A stretch of 64,000 nt of DNA from JBBDYQ01 sp035553855 (GCA_035553855.1 DATMJO010000163.1:1-64000), one strand, 5' to 3'. Numbered from the stretch's first letter, positions 23,070-31,914 are shown. Made by a program: numbers and translations. The notes: generated from the sequence alone by a model not told the origin.

Positions 23070-23257
23070 CAGGTCTCGCGCTCCAGGTCGGCGACGCGGG
23101 CGGCCTCGTCCTCGACGCGCTCCTCGGCCCGGGCGAGGTTCTCCTTCGCCTCCCCCTTGCGCTCCTCCTTCGCACCCTCCCGCCGCAGCGAGGGGTCGTC
23201 GGCCAGGTCGCCTGCCGCCTTCTTGGCGCGGCCCGTGATCTTGTCGATGATGCTCAT
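23069..23257 (-). CDS. CsbD-like stress protein
   Basis: A 62-residue CsbD-family protein: SIIDKITGRAKKAAGDLADD followed by a Lys/Glu-rich amphipathic region with GAKEERKGEAKENL. CsbD-type proteins are small, abundant general-stress proteins often under sigma-B control; their molecular function is unknown. A strong ribosome site (AAGGAGG) lies about 6 bases before the ATG. It is the first gene of a pair with the acidic mini-protein. Confidence 0.85.
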   Translation of the reverse strand: MSIIDKITGRAKKAAGDLADDPSLRREGAKEERKGEAKENLARAEERVEDEAARVADLERET

Positions 23258-23320
23258 CTCGGCCTCCTTGTCGTAGCCGTGTACGACGGACGAGTTCCCG
23301 ATGAGCGGCAGCGGAAACCG

Positions 23321-24259
23321 TCAGGAGAGATCGAGTCCGGGTGGCGACACTCCCTCGTCGATCAGCGCCCAGATGTCCGCCGCTCGGCGCGGATCGAGGA
23401 ACACGTGGTGCTGGCCGACGCTCTGCTTCGCGGCGAGCAGGCCCGCGACCACCAGGCGCTCGCCGATGTCGAGGGCGAGCGCCCGGTCGTTGCCCTCGAA
23501 ACCGCGTGCGAGGTGCCGGAACTCGGTGTGGTAGCCGCCCCATTTCCCCATACCCGCGAGCCGCTGCAGGATGCGCCGGGCGATCCGGCGCTCCGGGACC
23601 GGGTCGGCGTGGGGCCGCGCCGTCGCCGGCGCGCCGAGCATCGCGTCGAGCGCGTCGGCATGCTCCTCGACCGAGGCGGGGTCGGCGGGATTGCCCCCCG
23701 CGCGCGCCACCGCCTCGGCGACCGCGAGCGGTGCGGGCCTGCCGGGGGGCGCCCGCAGGTCGGCGACGCCCTCCACGAGCGGGGGCCCGACCGCCACCGC
23801 CGCCGCGCGCAGGCGGTCGATGCCGGCGACGGCCTCGGCGAACGCCTCCACCGCGAGATCGGGGAGCGGCTCCTGGGCCGGGAGCCAGAGCGTGAGATGG
23901 CCGTCGAGGCTTCCGGCCAGCATGACCGGTCCCGGGTCCGGCTGGGCGTCAGCGCCGATCGCCAGCGCGTACACGAGCGCCGCCGTGAAGAGCCAGGCAC
24001 GCTCGCTCGCTCGGGCGGGATCCGCGCGCAGCCGTTCCTCCACCGGCGCGACGCCGAGCAGGCCCGGCCGCCCGTTGTGAGCAGCCTCGGCGATGACCGC
24101 GACGACCGGTCTCTCGCGGCTGCCGGAGCGGTTGAGCTGCAGTTCCTCCGTGTCGGCTGCGAGCCGCTCGGCGAGCAGGCGGCGGAGCTGGGCGGTCGCG
24201 CCCCTGGGCGCAGATGCGCCCCCGGCCTCCGCGAGCGCGGCGCGAAAGGCGTCGTCCAC
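23321..24259 (-). CDS. Uncharacterised protein with winged-helix-like C-terminus
   Basis: A 312-residue Ala/Leu-rich soluble protein with no recognised family. The N-terminal part has conserved-looking SGSRERPVVAVIAEAAHNGR. The last ~70 residues (GYHTEFRHLARGF, then IGERLVVAGLLAAKQSVGQHHV) have the helix-turn-strand rhythm of a winged-helix or RNA-binding module. GTG 24259 is chosen because it follows the amine oxidase stop by 2 bases, making the two genes probably coupled. No catalytic motif is visible. Confidence 0.55.
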   Translation of the reverse strand: MDDAFRAALAEAGGASAPRGATAQLRRLLAERLAADTEELQLNRSGSRERPVVAVIAEAAHNGRPGLLGVAPVEERLRADPARASERAWLFTAALVYALAIGADAQPDPGPVMLAGSLDGHLTLWLPAQEPLPDLAVEAFAEAVAGIDRLRAAAVAVGPPLVEGVADLRAPPGRPAPLAVAEAVARAGGNPADPASVEEHADALDAMLGAPATARPHADPVPERRIARRILQRLAGMGKWGGYHTEFRHLARGFEGNDRALALDIGERLVVAGLLAAKQSVGQHHVFLDPRRAADIWALIDEGVSPPGLDLS

Positions 24260-24261
24260 CG

Positions 24262-25629
24262 TCAGGCGAGCGCCGCGAGCGCCTCCGCGGCCGCATGCTC
24301 CCCGGAGCTCACCGCCCCGTCCATATAGCCGTTCCAGACGACGGCCGTTTCCGCCCCAGCCCAGTGCAGCGGTCCGATCGGCTCCCGCAGGGCACGGCCG
24401 TAGGCGGTCCAGCCGCCGGTCGAGAACGCGCAGCCGTAGCAACCCCTCGTCCATTCCTCGTCGGCCCAGTTGCGCTCGACGAAGCGCTCCGGCTTGGCCG
24501 CTCGAGGCCCGAACAGCCGCGCGAACCCGCCGACCACCGCCTCGCGCCGCACGGACGGGTCGGCCCTGCCGAGCTCGCGGGCGTGCTTGCCCTCGAGAAA
24601 GCCGAGGATCACCCCGGGAGAGCCGTCCGGGGGGGAGTTGTCGTAGGTCAGCTTCGCCGGGCCCACATCGCTCAGCGCCTGACCCGAGAGCCCCTCGGAG
24701 CGCCAGAACGGCTCGTCGTAGATCGCCATGCACTTGATCACCGAGCCCTGCGGCATCCGCTGCGTCATGCCGTCGCGATAGCCGGGGAGCGGCGGGTCAT
24801 AGGCGATGCGCGCCGTGATCACCGGGGGCATCGCGAGGACCGCGCGCCGAGCCCGCACGTCGAGGCCGTCGCACTCGAGCTCGACGGCCGAGCCCGACCA
24901 GCGGATCCGCCGTACCGGCTGCTCGAGCTCGATCCTGTCCTCGCCGAGCCGCTCGGCCATCCGGATCGAGATGAGCTGCGAGCCGCCGTGGAAGCGATCC
25001 TGCTGGGCGCCGCCTTCGGTGTCCAGCAGGATGTCGAAGCCGCCGGCCGAGCGGATGTAGAAGAGCATGTGGAGCAGGGAGAGATCCTCCGGCTCTATCG
25101 CCCAGACCGCCTCGATCCCGAGCCGCAGGAGATCACGCGCTCCGCGCGTGACGAGGCCTCTGCGCATCCAGCTCGCGGCCGTCTGCCCGTCGAGGCGCTC
25201 CGCCCCGGGCGCCTCCCACGGCGCCTCCGGCGGCACCTTCCGCGCCAGGCGGCCGAGGCGCGCCTGAGCCTGGGCGATGTCGGCGAGCACGTGCGGGCCG
25301 AGCTTCGGGATCGTGCCCCGGTAGCGCCGCTTCGAGCCCGACCACTCGACGAGGTTCTCGCCCGCCGTCCACGTGGGATAGGTCTCCACTCCGAGCTCTC
25401 GCGCCAGCTCCGCAAGGCGGTCCTGCGTCGGGCCGATCCACTGGCCTCCGACCTCCACGACCTTGCCGTCGCCGATGGGCTCGTTGAGGGTGCGCCCGCC
25501 TACGCGGTCGCGCGCCTCGACCAACACCACAGTGGCCCCTGCGGCCTCCACGGCCCTTGCCGCGGCGAGCCCTGCGAGGCCGGCGCCGACCACGGCGACG
25601 TCGGCCTCACGCGTACGGCGCTCCGTCAC
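24262..25629 (-). CDS. Flavin monoamine oxidase family protein
   Basis: A 455-residue flavoprotein of the monoamine-oxidase group. The dinucleotide motif VAVVGAGLAGLAAARAVEAA lies at about 11-30, followed by EARDRVGGRT at about 39-48. Also present are VGGQWIGPTQDRLAEL and the C-terminal FAD loop PLHWAGAETAVVWNGYMDGAV, where the covalent-flavin Cys of eukaryotic MAO is absent. It should oxidise an amine to an imine with FAD; the amine is unknown. GTG 25629 fits the family N-terminus. It is divergent from the RsbW-like gene, and the gap holds a sigma-B-like promoter reading the other way. Confidence 0.85.
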   Translation of the reverse strand: MTERRTREADVAVVGAGLAGLAAARAVEAAGATVVLVEARDRVGGRTLNEPIGDGKVVEVGGQWIGPTQDRLAELARELGVETYPTWTAGENLVEWSGSKRRYRGTIPKLGPHVLADIAQAQARLGRLARKVPPEAPWEAPGAERLDGQTAASWMRRGLVTRGARDLLRLGIEAVWAIEPEDLSLLHMLFYIRSAGGFDILLDTEGGAQQDRFHGGSQLISIRMAERLGEDRIELEQPVRRIRWSGSAVELECDGLDVRARRAVLAMPPVITARIAYDPPLPGYRDGMTQRMPQGSVIKCMAIYDEPFWRSEGLSGQALSDVGPAKLTYDNSPPDGSPGVILGFLEGKHARELGRADPSVRREAVVGGFARLFGPRAAKPERFVERNWADEEWTRGCYGCAFSTGGWTAYGRALREPIGPLHWAGAETAVVWNGYMDGAVSSGEHAAAEALAALA

Positions 25630-25654
25630 GGCGGTGACCCTAGTTGAATTGCGT

Positions 25655-25680
25655 GTTGGTCGCGCGGGATGCGCGGGAAT
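25655..25680 (+). promoter_or_regulatory. Sigma-B-like promoter before the RsbW-like gene
   Basis: GTTG at 25655-25658 and GGGAAT at 25675-25680 are separated by 16 bases, close to the sigma-B/F pattern (GTTT, 12-16, GGGTAT/GGGAAT). The -10 ends 9 bases before the ATG at 25690. It would let the sigma factor at 29818 drive its own regulator; the match is moderate. Confidence 0.35.
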
Positions 25681-25689
25681 GAGCGGTGA

Positions 25690-26502
25690 ATGGTGTCGCA
25701 GGACGAAAATGTCGGGACGGTCGAGCTGCTCCTGGGCGACAGCCGGGATGCCGCGACCCTCAGGCTCACCGCGGGCGACCCAGGCGTCGCGGTGATCAGG
25801 CAGTTCGTCGGCGGCATGGCCGAGGCGCTCGGCATCCATCCCGCCGGGGCCGAGGACGTGAAGCTCGCAGCGACCGAGGCGGCGACGAACGCGCTCATGC
25901 ATGCGTGGCCCGACGGCGAAGTTGGCCGGATCGAGGTCGTGCTCCTGCGCGACTCGGGCGGCGTCGTCCTGACGATCTCCGACGACGGGACGGGCGTGAC
26001 GGGCGAGGGGCACGACGCCGAGATCGGTTTCGGCCTGTCGCTGATCCGGGCGGTGGCCGACGACGTCGACGTGCGCGAGGCCAAGGGCGGCGGCACCCGC
26101 GTGGAGGCGCGCTTCCGCGATCTTCCCCGGGCTGAGGCCGTCACCGACAGCGGGCACTCCCCGGCGCTCCGGCGCGTGCTCGCGATGATGGCGGCGCAGT
26201 GCGGCTTCACGATGGACCGGCTCTCCGACGCCGTGCTCGTCGCCGAGACGCTCGCCGCGCACGCAGGCGCGCACAGCGTCGACGGCCGGGTGAGGGTCGC
26301 GGCGGAGGACGGCGCAGGCGATCTCCGCCTCCTGGTCGGCCCGCTCACCCGGGGCGGAGGCCAGGCCCTTCTCGACGAGAGCACGCTGCCGGCCTTCGGA
26401 GGCGTCCTCGAGCGCCTCGCGGACGGCGTGGAGGTGGATCGGGGCATCGGCCCGGCCGGTCCGTGCGAGTACCTTCGCGTGCGAATCTCCTCGCGCCGCT
26501 GA
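25690..26502 (+). CDS. RsbW-like anti-sigma kinase with duplicated ATPase-like domain
   Basis: A 270-residue HATPase_c protein of the anti-sigma kinase group, which binds a sigma factor or phosphorylates a STAS antagonist. The N-box EAATNALMHA is at about 64-73 and the G1 motif SDDGTGV at about 98-104, followed by IGFGLSLIRA. After residue 150 a second, degenerate copy appears (SDAVLVAETLAAHA mirrors the N-box helix) with no ATP motifs. Gene order next to a STAS gene, a SpoIIE phosphatase and a sigma factor supports a partner-switching role. Confidence 0.82.
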   Translation: MVSQDENVGTVELLLGDSRDAATLRLTAGDPGVAVIRQFVGGMAEALGIHPAGAEDVKLAATEAATNALMHAWPDGEVGRIEVVLLRDSGGVVLTISDDGTGVTGEGHDAEIGFGLSLIRAVADDVDVREAKGGGTRVEARFRDLPRAEAVTDSGHSPALRRVLAMMAAQCGFTMDRLSDAVLVAETLAAHAGAHSVDGRVRVAAEDGAGDLRLLVGPLTRGGGQALLDESTLPAFGGVLERLADGVEVDRGIGPAGPCEYLRVRISSRR

Positions 26503-26518
26503 CGACGCCCGGCAAAGC

Positions 26519-26524
26519 TACGAT
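26519..26524 (+). promoter_or_regulatory. -10 element of the STAS antagonist gene (leaderless)
   Basis: TACGAT ends 8 bases before the ATG at 26533, so the antagonist can be transcribed separately from the kinase gene upstream. Confidence 0.4.
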
Positions 26525-26532
26525 TCCAGCCG

Positions 26533-26859
26533 ATGGCCCTACTTGACCTGAATGTGGAGAACAGCGACCGCCGCGCGCGCGTCGAGCTCCAGGGTGAGCT
26601 CGACATCTCGAGCGCTGCGCGGGTCGAGGAGCAGATCGAGGCACTCCAGTCGGAGGGCCTCGACCTCCTGGTCCTGGATCTGCGTGGCCTCAGCTTCATG
26701 GACTCCACGGGGCTGCGCCTGGTCGTGAGAACCGACGAGGCGGCACGCGCCGAGGGAACCAGCTTCGTGATCGTCCGCGGGCCGGAGGCCGTCCACAGGG
26801 TGTTCGAGATCGTCGGCCTCGCGGACCGGCTCCAGTTCGCGGACGAGCCTCCGGTCTAG
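26533..26859 (+). CDS. STAS-domain anti-sigma factor antagonist (RsbV-like)
   Basis: A 108-residue STAS protein. The phosphorylation site is the Ser of SFMDSTGLRL at about 54-63, the classical SpoIIAA/RsbV pattern, after the VELQGELDISSAARVEEQI strand-helix. Unphosphorylated antagonist binds the anti-sigma kinase and frees the sigma factor. Its stop codon and that of the convergent phosphatase gene share one CTAG, so kinase, antagonist and phosphatase genes abut with no spacer. Confidence 0.92.
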   Translation: MALLDLNVENSDRRARVELQGELDISSAARVEEQIEALQSEGLDLLVLDLRGLSFMDSTGLRLVVRTDEAARAEGTSFVIVRGPEAVHRVFEIVGLADRLQFADEPPV

Positions 26860-29777
26860 GTAGCCAGGTCGAACTCGAACCACACCGTCGAGCCCCTCGC
26901 ATCGCCCCGTCCCGGCAGGCAGCCCCAGCGGCTCGCCAGGCGCGACACGAGCGTGAGGCCGAACCCCCCCTTCGCATCGGCGGATCGCGCCGGCCGCGAC
27001 GCCGGGTCGAACCCGGGGCCCGCGTCCGAGACCTCGACCCTGAGCAGGCTCTCGTCGAGCCGGGCCACGAAGGGGATCGACCCCCGCCCCGCCGCGTCGC
27101 CGTGACGGAGGGCGTTCGTCACGACCTCGCTGACCAGCAGGCGGAGGTCATCGAGCTTGTGCTCGGGAAGGGCCCCTGCGAGATCCCCGAGCGCGGCGCG
27201 CGCCTCGGCCACCGCACCCGGCTCGGCCGGCAGACCCACCTCCACGACGGTCCCACGCTCCGCCACCGTCGCGGGGGGCGGGTCCTCGCGGGTCTCGACG
27301 CGGACGGCGAGGATCGCGGCGTCGTCGCGCAGATCGGCCGACGTGGCGGCCTCCTCGACGCGCCGCGCCAGCTCGGCGGCGCCGAGCCCCGCAGCGCGCG
27401 ATGCGACCTCCATCAGGCGGTCGTTCCCGAACAGCTCGCCGTCCACACGCGCCTCTGTCACCCCGTCGGTGTAGAGGAGCAGGGAGTCGCCGGGACCCAG
27501 GCGAACCGCCTCGGCCCGGAACTCCGGATCGGGGACGACGCCGAGCAGCGTGCCTCGAGCGCCGACCGGCTCCACCCTGCCGTCGGCGCGGACCACGTAC
27601 GGCTGCGGGTGGCCGCCGCGCGCGACGACAAGGTCGGCCACGCCGTCGCCCGGCTTGAGCGCCGCGTACGCGACCGTGCAGAACTGCCGGTCGTCGCGCT
27701 GCCTGAGCAGCGCCTCGTTCAGCGTCGCGAGGATGCGGCCTGGATCGCGCTCGCGCATCGCGGCGGCACGAAGCGTGTAGCGGGCGAGCGCGGTGATCGC
27801 GGCCGCGGCCGAGCCCTTCCCGCAGACGTCACCGATGATCACCGCCCAGCTGCCGTCCGCGAGGGGGAAGAGGTCGTAGAAGTCACCCCCGACCTGGATC
27901 CCCTCCCCCGCGGCGTGGTAGCGCGCGGCGATCTCGACACCCGGGATCTCCGGCAGGTGCGGCGGCAGCAGGCTGTCCTGGAGGGTGCGGGCGATCTCGG
28001 CACGCTCCCCGTACAGGCGCGCGTTCTGGATCGCCGTGCCCGCACGCCGGCCCACCTCCTCGGCGAGCGCCAGGTCGCGCTCGTCGAAGGAGCGGCGGTT
28101 CTCGGCGTTGACGAAGGTCATAGCGCCCAGGTTGCCGTTCCGCCCGGGGATCGGCACGATCATCGCGGAGCAGAGCCCGATCGAGCGGATCAGCTCGAGG
28201 TGAACCTCGTCATGGGCCGTGGCTTCGAGCAACTCGTCCGGGATCTCGGGGTAGAGCTCGGCGACGCCGCTCCGCGCGACCTGCGGCACGCCGATCTCGG
28301 CATGCGGGTCCGGTGGATAGCGGCTTTGCAACTCGGCCGCGAAGGCGAGTCGCTCCGGGTCGGCGTGGGCGATCGCGACCCGCTCGACGTGCGAGTCTTC
28401 TACGAGGTCGACGGCGCACCAGTCCGCATAGCTCGGGACAGCGAGGCGGGCGACCGCCCGGAGGGTCTCCTCGTAGTCGAGGGACGCGGCGAGCAGCCGT
28501 CCGCTCTCGGCGAGGAAGCGCTGCGAGATCTCGCCCCGCTTCAGGTCGGTTATGTCCTCGAAGATGTTGACCGCCATCGCCACGTCGTCGCCGTTGTCGG
28601 CGAGCGGCGTGCTCTTGACGATCGCCCAGCGCTCCTCCCCGGTCGCCCGGACCCGGAAGCGCAGCACCATCGGCTCGGCCGCCTCCCCCCGGAATGCCCG
28701 CCTGGCGGGCAGCCGCTCGACGGCGAGGGGGGCGCCGTCCTCGTCGAAGATCTCGAAGCGCTCGACGATCGCCGACGGCGGAGCCGAGACCACCTCGTCA
28801 ACGGTCTCGAACCCGAGCGTGCGCGCCACCGCCTCGTTCGCGTAGACGATCTCCCCGGTCCGGGTCTGAACCGTCACGCCGTCGGCGAGACTCCCGAGGA
28901 TCGCATCGAGCCGGTCCCGGCTCTGGCGAACCTCGACGGCCGCATGCTTGACCTCCAGGTACTGGCCGAGCTGGACTCCCACCGTCTCGAGCTGGTCGAG
29001 CAGATCCGGATCCGTCTTGTGCGGCTCGCGCGAGAGGAACAGGACGACCGCGATGACGTCACTCCCGCTCATGGCAGGGAACGCGATCGCCGAGTGGAGG
29101 CCCGCGCGGGCAGCTTCGTCCCGCCGCACCACGATCGGGTCGCGCTGGATGTCGGCGACGACGAGCGGGCGCCCGGTGGCGAGCACCCGACCGGGGATCC
29201 CCTCGCCCATCGCAAGCGTCGCCTCAACCCGAACCGCCTCGGGCTCCCCGGCGGCGCTCCAGAACGCCGTGCGGTGCAGCTCCCCGTCCCCCCCGGGTTC
29301 CCAGAGCTCGCCGATCTCGCCCCCCACGAGCGGCCCTATCGCGGCGAGCATGCGCGGCGCAGCGTCCTCGGCGCCCGCGGCGGCGGCGACGCGGGCGACC
29401 GCGTGTTGGACTTCCAGCGCTCCGATCGCGACCTCGCGGGCCTCGCGAAGGCCGGCGGTCCAGACCGCGATCAGCGACCCTACGACCGCGATGAGCGTGC
29501 TTGCCAGGCGCTGGTCGCTCTCGAACGACGCGGTCGTCAGGCCGGTCGCGATCGCCGCCGTGACGGCGATCAGCGCGAGCGCGAGTGTTTCGGTCCTCCC
29601 CGCCCTGGCCGCCAGGAACGGTCCCACGAGGACCCCGGCGATCACGACGGTCCCGGCGACCGCGAGGTCGATCGCCGTGAAGATCGCGACCGACGCAAGG
29701 GCCGCGGCCACCCACGGGCGGACCGCTCGCGGCGGGAGCGGAGCGTGCCCGCCGATGTCGGGCCTGCGCGCCCCCAT
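26856..29777 (-). CDS. Multidomain SpoIIE-type phosphatase with PAS, two GAF and a C-terminal anti-sigma kinase domain
   Basis: A 973-residue RsbU-like regulator. In order: about three N-terminal membrane helices (about 20-110), a GAF-like domain (about 130-275), a PAS domain (about 290-410), a second GAF (about 425-595), a PP2C/SpoIIE phosphatase with the metal site GGDFYDLFP (about 650) and the closing DLRDDAAILAV, and an HATPase_c domain with the N-box SEVVTNALRHGD and G1 DAGPGFDP. It can both dephosphorylate and phosphorylate STAS partners in response to sensed signals. ATG 29777 is preferred over GTG 29786 because TAAGGT ends 7 bases before it. Confidence 0.9.
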   Translation of the reverse strand: MGARRPDIGGHAPLPPRAVRPWVAAALASVAIFTAIDLAVAGTVVIAGVLVGPFLAARAGRTETLALALIAVTAAIATGLTTASFESDQRLASTLIAVVGSLIAVWTAGLREAREVAIGALEVQHAVARVAAAAGAEDAAPRMLAAIGPLVGGEIGELWEPGGDGELHRTAFWSAAGEPEAVRVEATLAMGEGIPGRVLATGRPLVVADIQRDPIVVRRDEAARAGLHSAIAFPAMSGSDVIAVVLFLSREPHKTDPDLLDQLETVGVQLGQYLEVKHAAVEVRQSRDRLDAILGSLADGVTVQTRTGEIVYANEAVARTLGFETVDEVVSAPPSAIVERFEIFDEDGAPLAVERLPARRAFRGEAAEPMVLRFRVRATGEERWAIVKSTPLADNGDDVAMAVNIFEDITDLKRGEISQRFLAESGRLLAASLDYEETLRAVARLAVPSYADWCAVDLVEDSHVERVAIAHADPERLAFAAELQSRYPPDPHAEIGVPQVARSGVAELYPEIPDELLEATAHDEVHLELIRSIGLCSAMIVPIPGRNGNLGAMTFVNAENRRSFDERDLALAEEVGRRAGTAIQNARLYGERAEIARTLQDSLLPPHLPEIPGVEIAARYHAAGEGIQVGGDFYDLFPLADGSWAVIIGDVCGKGSAAAAITALARYTLRAAAMRERDPGRILATLNEALLRQRDDRQFCTVAYAALKPGDGVADLVVARGGHPQPYVVRADGRVEPVGARGTLLGVVPDPEFRAEAVRLGPGDSLLLYTDGVTEARVDGELFGNDRLMEVASRAAGLGAAELARRVEEAATSADLRDDAAILAVRVETREDPPPATVAERGTVVEVGLPAEPGAVAEARAALGDLAGALPEHKLDDLRLLVSEVVTNALRHGDAAGRGSIPFVARLDESLLRVEVSDAGPGFDPASRPARSADAKGGFGLTLVSRLASRWGCLPGRGDARGSTVWFEFDLAT

Positions 29778-29784
29778 CACGGGC

Positions 29785-29790
29785 ACCTTA
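29785..29790 (-). promoter_or_regulatory. -10 element of the phosphatase gene (leaderless)
   Basis: TAAGGT on the minus strand ends 7 bases before the ATG at 29777 and overlaps the alternative GTG start at 29786. Confidence 0.4.
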
Positions 29791-29798
29791 CGGCCCGC

Positions 29799-29817
29799 GT
29801 CCTGTCACCGCCAGGAC
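29799..29817 (-). terminator. Hairpin directly after the sigma-B-like gene
   Basis: GTCCTG and CAGGAC with a 7-base loop begin one base after the sigma factor stop codon (TAG at 29820-29818). A short GC-rich tail follows instead of a T-run. It separates the sigma gene from the phosphatase gene, which has its own -10 just downstream. Confidence 0.45.
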
Positions 29818-30648
29818 CTATGCGGCCCTGCGTGGCCGCCGCTCGGCGGCGGCCACGGTCCGGACCCGCGCGAGGGCCCGCCGCAGCAGGCGAGACACAT
29901 GCATCTGGGACACGCCGATGCGCTCGGCGATCTCCGACTGGGTGAGGTCGTCGACGAAGCGAAGCTGGACGATGAGCCGCTCCCGCTGCGGGAGGACGTC
30001 GAGCGCCGGCATGACCGTCGCGAGGTCCTCGACGAACTCGTACTGCTCGTCGTCGTCTCCGATCGACTCGGCATAGCTCTCGCGCTCGCCGTCGTCGCCG
30101 GGCCGCGGCGCGTCGAGCGAGACCGCGGCATAGGCGGTCGCCGCCTCCATCGCGTCGAGCACGTCCTCGCGGTCCATGTCGATGCGCTCGGCGATCTCCG
30201 CGGGCGAAGGCGAGCGGCCGAGCGTCGAGGAGAGGTCCTCGATCGCCCGCTTGACCTCCATCACGCGCTCCTGCATTCCGCGCGGGACGTGCGCCGCCCA
30301 TCCGGTGTCACGAAAGTGGCGCTTGATCTCGCCGAGGACGGTCGGCACCGCGTAGCGCATGAAGGGCGAGCCGCGATCGATGTCGAAGCGCTCGATCGCC
30401 TTTACGAGCCCGAGCGATCCCACCTGGACGAGGTCGTCGAGCTGCTCGGACCCGCGCTGGTAGCGGCGGGCGAGTTGGCGGACGACCGGAAGCATGCGCT
30501 CGACGAGCTCGTCGCGGGCGCGCTCGTCACCGTGGCGGTGATAGCGCTCGAGCAGTTCGAGGTCTCCACGGGCGCGCGCGTGGAGCCCGCCGGACGTGCC
30601 GACGGCGTTCCGCTCGGCTGCAGGCGCGACGGGACTCTCGGTCTTCAT
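29818..30648 (-). CDS. Sigma-B/F/G-family RNA polymerase sigma factor
   Basis: A 276-residue group 3 sigma-70 factor. Region 2 is clear (LDDLVQVGSLGLVKAIERFD, then FMRYAVPTVLGEIKRHFRD at about 95-113), region 3 follows with GRSPSPAEIAERID, and region 4 carries the -35-binding helix-turn-helix (LTQSEIAERIGVSQMHVSRLL at about 236-256). This is the SigB/SigF type, controlled by partner switching. The convergent and adjacent kinase, STAS and phosphatase genes are its probable regulators. GGAGGAGGTGG lies just before the ATG, and a TTGACA sits at 30749-30744 without a good -10. Confidence 0.93.
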   Translation of the reverse strand: MKTESPVAPAAERNAVGTSGGLHARARGDLELLERYHRHGDERARDELVERMLPVVRQLARRYQRGSEQLDDLVQVGSLGLVKAIERFDIDRGSPFMRYAVPTVLGEIKRHFRDTGWAAHVPRGMQERVMEVKRAIEDLSSTLGRSPSPAEIAERIDMDREDVLDAMEAATAYAAVSLDAPRPGDDGERESYAESIGDDDEQYEFVEDLATVMPALDVLPQRERLIVQLRFVDDLTQSEIAERIGVSQMHVSRLLRRALARVRTVAAAERRPRRAA

Positions 30649-30778
30649 GCGACTCCACCTCCTCCGTGTCGTGTGCCGGGCCTGGGACGCAAGCGCCGGC
30701 TGCCTCGCCGGCCCTCATGAAAGGGTTTCCCGGCGGTCCGGCGTGTCAACCGGTGGCGACCGCATGTTTGTCAGAAGT

Positions 30779-31252
30779 CTAACCGGACGGTGTGGCATCA
30801 GCACGGTCCGTGGCGAGCCTGAAACCCAACTGCAGGAAGTCGTTGGCGGCCGACGCCGCCAGAACGCCCGTCACAACCCGCCCCGCCGGCGGCGAGACGA
30901 TGCGGAGGCCGACGATCGAGAGCGCGCTCCAGGCGCCCATGCAGCGGGTGCAGGTCAAGAGCTCGCCGACGGCATACCGCAGCCGGGTGCCGCGCGGTCG
31001 CCGACCCTCCCCGGCTCGCTCCACGAAGGGCTCGCGCAGCCAGACGGCGATCCGCTCGCGCGCGACCACCTTGGCGAGGGCGAAGGTCGCGGCCGCCACG
31101 AGCGGCATGTCGCCCGGACGCAGGGCCTCCTCCACCCGCTCCGGGTGGGCGCGCGCATGGGCCCCCAGGGATCCCATCGCGACGGCGAACCCGGCGTTCA
31201 GGAGCCAGTAGTCGAAGGGCTCCGTCGGCGTGCCGCCGGTCTCGCGGGTCAC
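30779..31252 (-). CDS. DUF1360 membrane protein
   Basis: A 157-residue DUF1360 protein. It has a FDYWLLNAGFAVAMGSLG start, a middle with AAATFALAKVVARERIAVWLREPF (about 53-76), the family's ELLTCTRCMGAWSALSIVGL segment (about 97-116) with a Cys-x-x-Cys pair, and a last helix with VLAASAANDFLQL. DUF1360 members are small membrane proteins (related to sporulation protein YjcA) of unknown function. The start overlaps the stop of the HAD gene by 4 bases, so they are coupled. Confidence 0.85.
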   Translation of the reverse strand: MTRETGGTPTEPFDYWLLNAGFAVAMGSLGAHARAHPERVEEALRPGDMPLVAAATFALAKVVARERIAVWLREPFVERAGEGRRPRGTRLRYAVGELLTCTRCMGAWSALSIVGLRIVSPPAGRVVTGVLAASAANDFLQLGFRLATDRADATPSG

Positions 31253-31884
31253 AGGGACTCCAGCAGCGAACGAGCCGACTCGTGGACCGAGCGCGCCCCG
31301 GCGGCGCGCAGCTCGTCCTCGCCGAACCCGCCCGTGAGCACAGCGTCGGTCGCTATCCCGGCGCGCGCGGCGGCCTCGCAGTCCCAGACCGAGTCGCCGA
31401 CCATGAACGCGCCATCACCCTCCCCCGCCTTCTCGAGGGCCGATCGCACCAGGTCGGGAGCAGGCTTCGTGGCGTCCACGTCCGCGGAGGTGGTCCAGGC
31501 GTCCGCGAGGTCCCGGGCTCCGAGGAGGTCGACGTAATGCTCGACCTCGCCTTCCTTCGCGGAGCTGGCGAGGACGACGGCATGGCCCCGCCGCTTCAGC
31601 TCGGCGATCAGCTCGCGCGCGCCGTCGAGCGGCTCGACCTCACCGATCAGCTCGGCGTAGGCCTCGCTCTCGCTCTCGCGGATCGCGTCGCCCAGATCCC
31701 GCTCGGCCTCGTCGCCTGCGAGCGCGGCGACCAGCTGGTCGCCGCCCATCCCGATGTGGCGGTGGACCCGCCACACGGGCACGACGATCCCGTGCTCCCG
31801 GAACGCCCGATACCAGGCCAGGGCGTGCTGGTAGTTCGTGTCGACGAGCGTGCCGTCTATGTCGAGGATCGCGGTGGGGGCCAT
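31249..31884 (-). CDS. HAD-family hydrolase (phosphatase)
   Basis: A 211-residue HAD phosphatase. Motif I is ILDIDGTLVDTN at about 6-17 with both catalytic Asp residues, motif II the Ser in AVVLASSAK (about 103-111), motif III the Lys of ATKPAPDLV (about 138), and motif IV FMVGDSVWDCEAA (about 155-167). The alpha-helical cap between motifs I and II is of the phosphoglycolate-phosphatase type. The substrate is not predicted. It is coupled to the DUF1360 gene downstream. Confidence 0.87.
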   Translation of the reverse strand: MAPTAILDIDGTLVDTNYQHALAWYRAFREHGIVVPVWRVHRHIGMGGDQLVAALAGDEAERDLGDAIRESESEAYAELIGEVEPLDGARELIAELKRRGHAVVLASSAKEGEVEHYVDLLGARDLADAWTTSADVDATKPAPDLVRSALEKAGEGDGAFMVGDSVWDCEAAARAGIATDAVLTGGFGEDELRAAGARSVHESARSLLESL

Positions 31885-31914
31885 GGCGATCCCCGTGCCC
31901 GTCCGGACGGAGGA

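Noticed and set aside
24214..25647. A 477-codon plus-strand frame opposite the amine oxidase
   Set aside because: No motif is seen and the minus strand holds the FAD-binding signatures.
27102..29945. A 947-codon open frame on the plus strand opposite the phosphatase gene
   Set aside because: It has no recognisable motif and low-complexity composition, while the minus strand encodes clear GAF, PAS, SpoIIE and HATPase domains. Long antisense frames are expected at this GC content.
30744..30749. TTGACA upstream of the sigma-B-like gene as a housekeeping promoter
   Set aside because: The -35 match is perfect but no acceptable -10 lies 16-19 bases downstream, so no promoter was called.
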